The translations under genes and the position numbers were made by a program. 64,000 bases of DNA from Chitinophaga polysaccharea (GTDB taxonomy: Bacteria > Bacteroidota > Bacteroidia > Chitinophagales > Chitinophagaceae): assembly GCF_902150045.1 (NCBI RefSeq), contig NZ_CABFVU010000001.1:868001-932000 (forward strand), given 5' to 3'. The first letter of the stretch is position 1, and every line of letters begins with the position of its first letter. Positions 59,023-64,000 of the stretch are shown piece by piece. The notes beneath the pieces are model-generated. The model saw nothing but the letters and a program-made list of their open reading frames with translations. It was not told where the DNA came from and did not search any database.

Positions 59023-61404
59023 CTACTCTCCTTTCTTAGGCGCCGGGGCCGGCATGGTAGCCTTGGGTTTGTTTTCTTTATTGTCCTTATGCTCCTCTTT
59101 CGGCTTTGCCGGAGCAGGTTCCTGGCTGTCGGCGCCAGGTGTGGCGTAATCGCTGACATCGCCGGAGCCATAGTCATCTGCAGATCCGTTGCCCACGTTT
59201 TCTGATTCGGCGCCGGGTTTTACGTTGGAATCGTAATTCATGTAAATATCGTCTTCACTCATATTCGGCGGCACCGGGAAATGATCATTGGAGCTGATCT
59301 TCAGGGTGGGGTCGGCATATACTTTCTGCATGAAATAACCCCAGATAGGTAAACCCGTATTGGCGCCCTGCCCAATGGCTGTAGTGCTGAAGTGGATAAA
59401 GTTGTTTTCGCAGCCTACCCACGCACCTGCCAGTAATTTCGGTGTATAGCCCATAAACCAGCCATCGGTATTGTCGTTGGTAGTACCGGTTTTACCGGCT
59501 ATTTCGCCCTGGATGTTGAAACGGGAACGGATACGCGCACCGGTACCTCCGGGCGCTACCACTCCTTCCATCATCTTCACCATGGTATAAGATTCCCTTT
59601 CACTGATCACTTCACGTTTTACCGGTGCAAATGTTTCAAGGATATTGCCGTTCCTGTCTTCAATACGGGTAATATAAATAGGCTTGGTGTTAATTCCCCT
59701 GGCAGGAAACATGGTATATCCCTGCATCAGCTCATAAAGCGATAACTCCACGGCGCCCAGTGCAATGGCAGGGTAAGCAGGAATATCGCTGGTAAAGCCT
59801 ACTTTGTTCTTGGCAAAATCAGCAAACGGTTTGGCGCCAATCTGTTTGATGAGGTAGGCGGCCACCAGGTTTAGTGATTTGGCAAGCGCGCCAGCCATGG
59901 TAATGGTACCACCGGTGCTTCCTTCCGAGTTATGTGGCGTCCATCCGTTGATGGAGATGGGCTCATTGGGCAGCATTGTATTGGGCGACATACCATTCAT
60001 GATCGCAAAGCAATACAGGAAAGGCTTAAAGGTAGAACCAACCTGGCGGCGGGTTTTAGCCACGTGGTCGTTCTTGAAATAACGGAAATCCGGTCCGCCT
60101 ACCCAGGCTTTCACTTCTCCGCTTTCGGGGTCCATTGCCATAAAGCCCGCCTGTAAAATAGCGCGCATATATTTAATGGAGTCCAGCGGGGTCATGGTAG
60201 TATCTATTTCATTCAGGTCCGGTTCAGTAGAACTTCTCCAGCCAAATACCTTCATTCTCACAGGGGTATTGAACGCCCGTGCAATGGTAGAATCGTCTGC
60301 TTCGTCATCTTTCATAGCCTTATACCGGTCAGATTCTTTCATATACTGATCCAGGTATTTGGGCCATTTCTTCCAAACACTGCCTGTTTTTACATCGTTT
60401 TGTGCAGAGAGCGACTTTTGCAGTACAGCCAGGTGTTTGGCCACAGCTTCTTCTGCATATAACTGCATTCTAGGGTTGATGGTGGTATATATTTTCAACC
60501 CGTCGCGGTAGAGGTTATATTCAGACCCATCGGCTTTCTTATGTGTTTTGCACCAGCCTTTCAGCTCATCCCGCAACACTTCCCTGAAATAAGGAGCCAA
60601 TCCTTTGTTATGGTCAATTTTGTTATAATGCAGTACAATAGGCTTGCTTTTGGCAGCTGCCGCCTCGGCCGGGGTAATAAAACCGGCTTCCTGCATGTTG
60701 CTGATAACGGTATTGCGGCGCAGGAGGGCATTTTGCGGATTCCTGCGCGGGTTGTAAAGGGTATTGCCTTTCAGCATTCCCACCAGGATGGCGGCTTCTT
60801 CAATGGACAGGTGCCCGGCGTCTTTACTGAAAAAAGTCCTGGCCCCGTTTTCTATTCCATATACATTATCCCCGAAAGCTACGGTATTCAGATACAGGGT
60901 AAGAATCTCCTGCTTGGTGAAGTTCCTTTCCAGCTTTACAGCGATGATCCATTCCTGTATTTTCTGGAAGGCCCTGCCGATAGGGTTACCGGAGCGCGTT
61001 TTTCCCAGGTTATCCGTTTGCAGGTTCAGTGCCAGCTGTTGGGTGATGGTACTGGATCCTCGTTTTTTACCAATAAGCAAGTAAAAAGGGATGGCCAGTG
61101 TGCCTTTTGGGTCGATACCTGAATTATCATAAAAACGGGTTTCTTCTGTTGCTATCAGCGCGTTGATCACGTTTTTGGAGATCTCATTATAGTCGCTGCT
61201 GGAGCGGTCTACCTGGTAGTATTTACCCAAAATGGTACCGTCGTCGGCAATCACCTCTGCGGCCAGTGCTGCCCGCGGGTTTTCCAGTTCTTCCAGTGAT
61301 GGCATACTGCCAATGATCCGGAAGTTAATGAGTAAAACTAACAGAACAAGGAATGCTAAGATACCAAAAGCCACCCGCCACAATATTTTCACCGATTTTT
61401 TCAT
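59023..61404 (-). CDS. Penicillin-binding protein 1A (bifunctional transglycosylase/transpeptidase)
   Basis: Inner-membrane class A PBP of 793 residues that polymerises and crosslinks peptidoglycan. A single membrane anchor at 10-31 is followed by the GT51 domain: catalytic Glu in ALIATEETRFYDNSGID near 82-98, RGSSTITQQLALNL near 115, and KQEILTLYLNTVAFG near 164. The transpeptidase domain has the nucleophile Ser457 in GSTFKPF, SLN at 510-512, and KTGTTNDNTDGWFMGY near 650. A Pro/Lys/Glu-rich tail (about 720-793) is disordered. Convergent with sucC across palindrome R5. Confidence 0.95.
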   Translation of the reverse strand: MKKSVKILWRVAFGILAFLVLLVLLINFRIIGSMPSLEELENPRAALAAEVIADDGTILGKYYQVDRSSSDYNEISKNVINALIATEETRFYDNSGIDPKGTLAIPFYLLIGKKRGSSTITQQLALNLQTDNLGKTRSGNPIGRAFQKIQEWIIAVKLERNFTKQEILTLYLNTVAFGDNVYGIENGARTFFSKDAGHLSIEEAAILVGMLKGNTLYNPRRNPQNALLRRNTVISNMQEAGFITPAEAAAAKSKPIVLHYNKIDHNKGLAPYFREVLRDELKGWCKTHKKADGSEYNLYRDGLKIYTTINPRMQLYAEEAVAKHLAVLQKSLSAQNDVKTGSVWKKWPKYLDQYMKESDRYKAMKDDEADDSTIARAFNTPVRMKVFGWRSSTEPDLNEIDTTMTPLDSIKYMRAILQAGFMAMDPESGEVKAWVGGPDFRYFKNDHVAKTRRQVGSTFKPFLYCFAIMNGMSPNTMLPNEPISINGWTPHNSEGSTGGTITMAGALAKSLNLVAAYLIKQIGAKPFADFAKNKVGFTSDIPAYPAIALGAVELSLYELMQGYTMFPARGINTKPIYITRIEDRNGNILETFAPVKREVISERESYTMVKMMEGVVAPGGTGARIRSRFNIQGEIAGKTGTTNDNTDGWFMGYTPKLLAGAWVGCENNFIHFSTTAIGQGANTGLPIWGYFMQKVYADPTLKISSNDHFPVPPNMSEDDIYMNYDSNVKPGAESENVGNGSADDYGSGDVSDYATPGADSQEPAPAKPKEEHKDNKENKPKATMPAPAPKKGE

Positions 61405-61541
61405 GCGCTAGTTAATTTGTTTTATGGCCAGATTTGCCTGAATTCTTTTATATGAAATGATTTAACACTATCTGTTGGCTATGATTTTCCCGATAAGGTC
61501 AATACGCAATAAATAAGCCTGTTTTGTGACAGTCTGACCGA

Positions 61542-61549
61542 CAAAGCTA
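61542..61549 (-). promoter_or_regulatory. Candidate -7 box upstream of the PBP gene
   Basis: TAGCTTTG on the minus strand matches TAnnTTTG, 138 bases before the PBP start and 20 bases after the stop of the upstream gene. No -33 box at the usual distance; the rest of 61405-61541 shows nothing recognisable. Confidence 0.35.
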
Positions 61550-61568
61550 TTTAAAATTCCAAAAATAC

Positions 61569-64000
61569 TTACTGGGTCACATAATTATCTGTAAAAAACT
61601 TGCGGTAGCCTGTTAGGTCCTTAGTACTGTTTAATAGGATGAAATTATCCCTGGAAATCACAAAGAAATTGTACTCTGTAGGCCTGATCCGGGGGATGAT
61701 GTTAGAGGCGGCTTCATCCCGGATCTCATCGTAGTAGGCCAGGGCCTTGTCTTCGTTAGGGAAAAGCCGGAATATCAGCATCACATCATTGGGGGTGAGC
61801 ACGAAACTGCCTACTTCAATTTTATCTGCCGCATGTTTGGCCGCATTATACCGGGTAAACTGGTTAAGCCCTTCATCCATCAGTTCTTTAGACACGCGCT
61901 GGAAAGAGAGCACCACGAAAAACGGGTTATCAGCCGTTAATTTATAAGGGGTGACCGGTTTGGGCGGTGCAACGGTGGCCATTGGAGCCGGCAATGTGCC
62001 GGTTACCCCGGCGGCTATTTTAGCGGAATCTGCCGGCGCTTTTGCCGTATTGATCCTGTCAGCCAGCACGGGCTGCGGGTTCTGCCAGGGATAACGCATG
62101 GAAATGTCTTCATCCAGCAATACGCCATTGGCGTCTTTCTTCCTTACCTCCAGTTTGGCGAGGTAATCGGTCAGTTCCGCACGGTGGTTCAGGGCATCCA
62201 TGAGGGCCTGAGCCTGGTTGCGCACAGGTTCATCTGCAGCGTATTTGGTAAGCACGGCCTGCACAGCCTTGCGCGACAGCTGCAGGGTATCTCCGGCCCG
62301 CAGGCTGTCTACAGCGAACAATGTATCGGTTTTCACGATCAGCATGGCTTCCAGCAGGTCGAATTTAGACTGCAGGAAATTGATGCCGAAGGTACTGTCG
62401 GCCTGCTTCTTCATGGCCATAGACTCCGCATAATTGCCCTTGCGGAAAGCTTCATAAGCTGCGTCATAGGCCGCGCTGATCTCTTTCTTTTTCTGGGCAT
62501 CAATATCCCTCAACCCGCCGGAACGGATAATATCTGCAAAGTTGGTATTGCCGTATTGGTTCAGTACCATTGCTTTATAGTGATTCGCCTGGGCGGTATG
62601 ATTTTGTTTTCCATGCCATACATACAGGGAATATAATACCTCCGGCTTACGGGGGTGATCCGGGAAGAGGATCAGCAGGGAGTCGTAGGTTTCTATTCCC
62701 AGGGAATAATTTTCCAGCTTATCGTAATACAGTTTACCCAGGTCAAACCAGGCATCCTGCACTGCTTTTTGGGAGGCAGCCAGTTTCTCCGGCGTGAGTG
62801 GCAGGCCCGCTGCCAGTGTTTCCGTGCTAACGCTGTCTGGTGGCACTTCACCCAGGGTAACTGATTTTGTTTCTTCTGTTATTTCTATAGGGCCATTGCT
62901 GTTGGTGGCATTAACCACGCCGTTCTGGCTGCGGCGCCAGTTATCTACAGACTGGCGGCTGCCCCACCTGCGTTTGAATTCCGAATAGCCGGCCGATTTA
63001 CTGGCCGAGTTATAGAAATACCAGTCGCCTGTCTCCTCTTTTGGCGAATAGGCGGTACCTCCGCTCATGCTGAAAGCGGCAGGGTTTTCCTGGGGATTGG
63101 CGGCGGCCAGTTTCTCTTTCTTTTTCTTTTCGGCGGCTTCGCTTTCCCTTGCAGCGACCATTTTCGACAGTACGATGTTCCTGTCTGAGGGAGATAAGGC
63201 GGCTAACCGCTGCAGGCTGTCTTCCCGGTGAATGGTTTCTAGCCGGGCTACCACTTCCGTGAGCACATTTTTGCGGGTTTCCACTGTAGACGCATCCACA
63301 AAGTCCTTGGTCATTACGCCCGCGGTGCTGTCATAATATTTCTTTGCTTCGGTGTAGTTACGCAGGTCATAGTAAATATCGGCCATGCCTTTGTAGGTAA
63401 TGGCGCGTTGCATGAGGTTGTCACTGGGTATTTTCAGTGATTGCTTCATATAGCTGAGAGCGGCCTCCGGGTGATCAGGGTATTCAAGAACGCCCATGGT
63501 ATAATAGATCCCGTCGCGAAAGCGCTCGAACCGCTGTTTCCGGAGCATACGGCGGAGCCCTGCAATGCTGGCGGCCACATTACCGGTAGTTTGCGCATTG
63601 GTTCTGGCAATCTGTAACCGGGCCTGGAAGTCCATCATGGGATCGGGTTTCATGCGGATCACCGTACGGAACTGGTCCAGAGAGGAATCCGGGTGTTGCT
63701 GCTGAAGATAGAGCTGGCCGAGTATATACGACATCCTGGCTTTGGCTACTTTATCGTGGCTTTTATCGATGGCCACTTTCAGCGGCTCTATGGTTTCCGG
63801 GTATCTTTTCTGGATATAATGGCTGTAGGCGCGTACTTCCGCCAGGTCGCCATCGAGGCGGTGCGGGAAATTCGGATCCGTATTCAGGATGTTTAGCAGC
63901 GCCTGTACTTCATCATATTCCTTTTGTTCCAACAGGGTACGGGCTCTCCAAAGGAAGGCATCGTTACGTGCTTTGGTATGTTTGAGGCGACCGAAGAAGC
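61569..64000 (-). CDS. porW: Type IX secretion periplasmic lipoprotein PorW/SprE-like TPR protein (N-terminus beyond window)
   Basis: TPR-rich protein of the type IX secretion/gliding apparatus. The frame is open from the window edge to the stop at 61569 (at least 809 codons); a TTG at 63932 is an internal codon, not a real start. The first about 250 residues seen are TPR helices (RMSYILGQLYLQQQHPDSSL; ALSYMKQSLKIP; YKGMADIYYDLRNYTEAKKYY). The family centre follows: GDWYFYNSASKSAGYSEFK and RWGSRQSVDNWRRS about 320-355 residues in. More TPRs and a C-terminal domain with FVLTPNDVMLIFRLFPNE and YNFFVISRDNFILLN complete it. The lipoprotein signal is outside the window. Confidence 0.85.
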   Translation of the reverse strand, partial: FFGRLKHTKARNDAFLWRARTLLEQKEYDEVQALLNILNTDPNFPHRLDGDLAEVRAYSHYIQKRYPETIEPLKVAIDKSHDKVAKARMSYILGQLYLQQQHPDSSLDQFRTVIRMKPDPMMDFQARLQIARTNAQTTGNVAASIAGLRRMLRKQRFERFRDGIYYTMGVLEYPDHPEAALSYMKQSLKIPSDNLMQRAITYKGMADIYYDLRNYTEAKKYYDSTAGVMTKDFVDASTVETRKNVLTEVVARLETIHREDSLQRLAALSPSDRNIVLSKMVAARESEAAEKKKKEKLAAANPQENPAAFSMSGGTAYSPKEETGDWYFYNSASKSAGYSEFKRRWGSRQSVDNWRRSQNGVVNATNSNGPIEITEETKSVTLGEVPPDSVSTETLAAGLPLTPEKLAASQKAVQDAWFDLGKLYYDKLENYSLGIETYDSLLILFPDHPRKPEVLYSLYVWHGKQNHTAQANHYKAMVLNQYGNTNFADIIRSGGLRDIDAQKKKEISAAYDAAYEAFRKGNYAESMAMKKQADSTFGINFLQSKFDLLEAMLIVKTDTLFAVDSLRAGDTLQLSRKAVQAVLTKYAADEPVRNQAQALMDALNHRAELTDYLAKLEVRKKDANGVLLDEDISMRYPWQNPQPVLADRINTAKAPADSAKIAAGVTGTLPAPMATVAPPKPVTPYKLTADNPFFVVLSFQRVSKELMDEGLNQFTRYNAAKHAADKIEVGSFVLTPNDVMLIFRLFPNEDKALAYYDEIRDEAASNIIPRIRPTEYNFFVISRDNFILLNSTKDLTGYRKFFTDNYVTQ

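Noticed and set aside
63932..63934. TTG at 63932 as the start of the PorW/SprE-like gene
   Set aside because: The reading frame stays open to the window edge and the upstream residues continue the TPR pattern, so the true start is outside.

Overview
The window looks like chromosomal DNA of a Bacteroidota bacterium, most likely a Chitinophaga-like member of the Chitinophagaceae. Support comes from promoters of the Bacteroidota type (TTTG/TAnnTTTG), a type IX secretion component (PorW/SprE), a Bacteroidota-type putative porin, a NagB-LmbE fusion of the kind seen in this phylum, many lipoproteins and Tat-like RRSFLK leaders, and metabolic genes typical of glycan-degrading soil Bacteroidota. No phage, integrase, insertion sequence, CRISPR array or rRNA operon was seen.

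Region 1 (1-17101) is a glycan and glycoprotein salvage district: a GH29 fucosidase (cut by the left edge), a GH109 Gfo/Idh-type alpha-N-acetylgalactosaminidase, galactokinase with an FHS-family sugar transporter, then a co-directional run holding a second sugar transporter with a periplasmic insertion, a ROK sugar kinase, a glycosylasparaginase, CutC, a phosphodiesterase-like and an endonuclease/phosphatase-like secreted protein, a GH20 hexosaminidase and NagB-LmbE. Together they can trim fucose, GalNAc and GlcNAc, cut the GlcNAc-Asn bond, import and phosphorylate the sugars and pass GlcNAc into glycolysis.

Region 2 (17120-37700) is mostly housekeeping: an HD protein, several hypothetical proteins, a YeiH-type transporter, a methyltransferase, an amidotransferase, YpdA, MurB, PriA, an acyltransferase, MtaB, Aat-ClpS (N-degron pathway) and a Kef-type antiporter. 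Region 3 (37700-46970) has three tandem tRNA-Val(UAC) genes, a DtxR-type regulator with an 11-bp-arm operator in front of an Nramp-UspA fusion, and a LiaF-like/DUF4288/LytS/LytR operon. Region 4 (47082-64000) has two unrelated-type isocitrate dehydrogenases side by side, an L,D-transpeptidase, a four-gene heavy-metal operon (HYC_CC_PP, HMA, outer-membrane protein, HMA-AraC), a porin, PNP, SucC, PBP1A and PorW/SprE (cut by the right edge).

The most striking unexplained feature is a family of five large intergenic palindromes (3136-3310, 38148-38340, 42395-42574, 48425-48676, 58749-59021) plus one collapsed remnant (23417-23443). Their arms are built from 9-bp units of the form TGATTNNNN, they enclose one or two inner hairpins whose stem (GGGAGAT/ATCTCCC) shows compensating base changes, and they sit almost exactly between stop codons, usually of convergent genes. 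They look like a dispersed non-coding element that targets or serves gene 3' ends.
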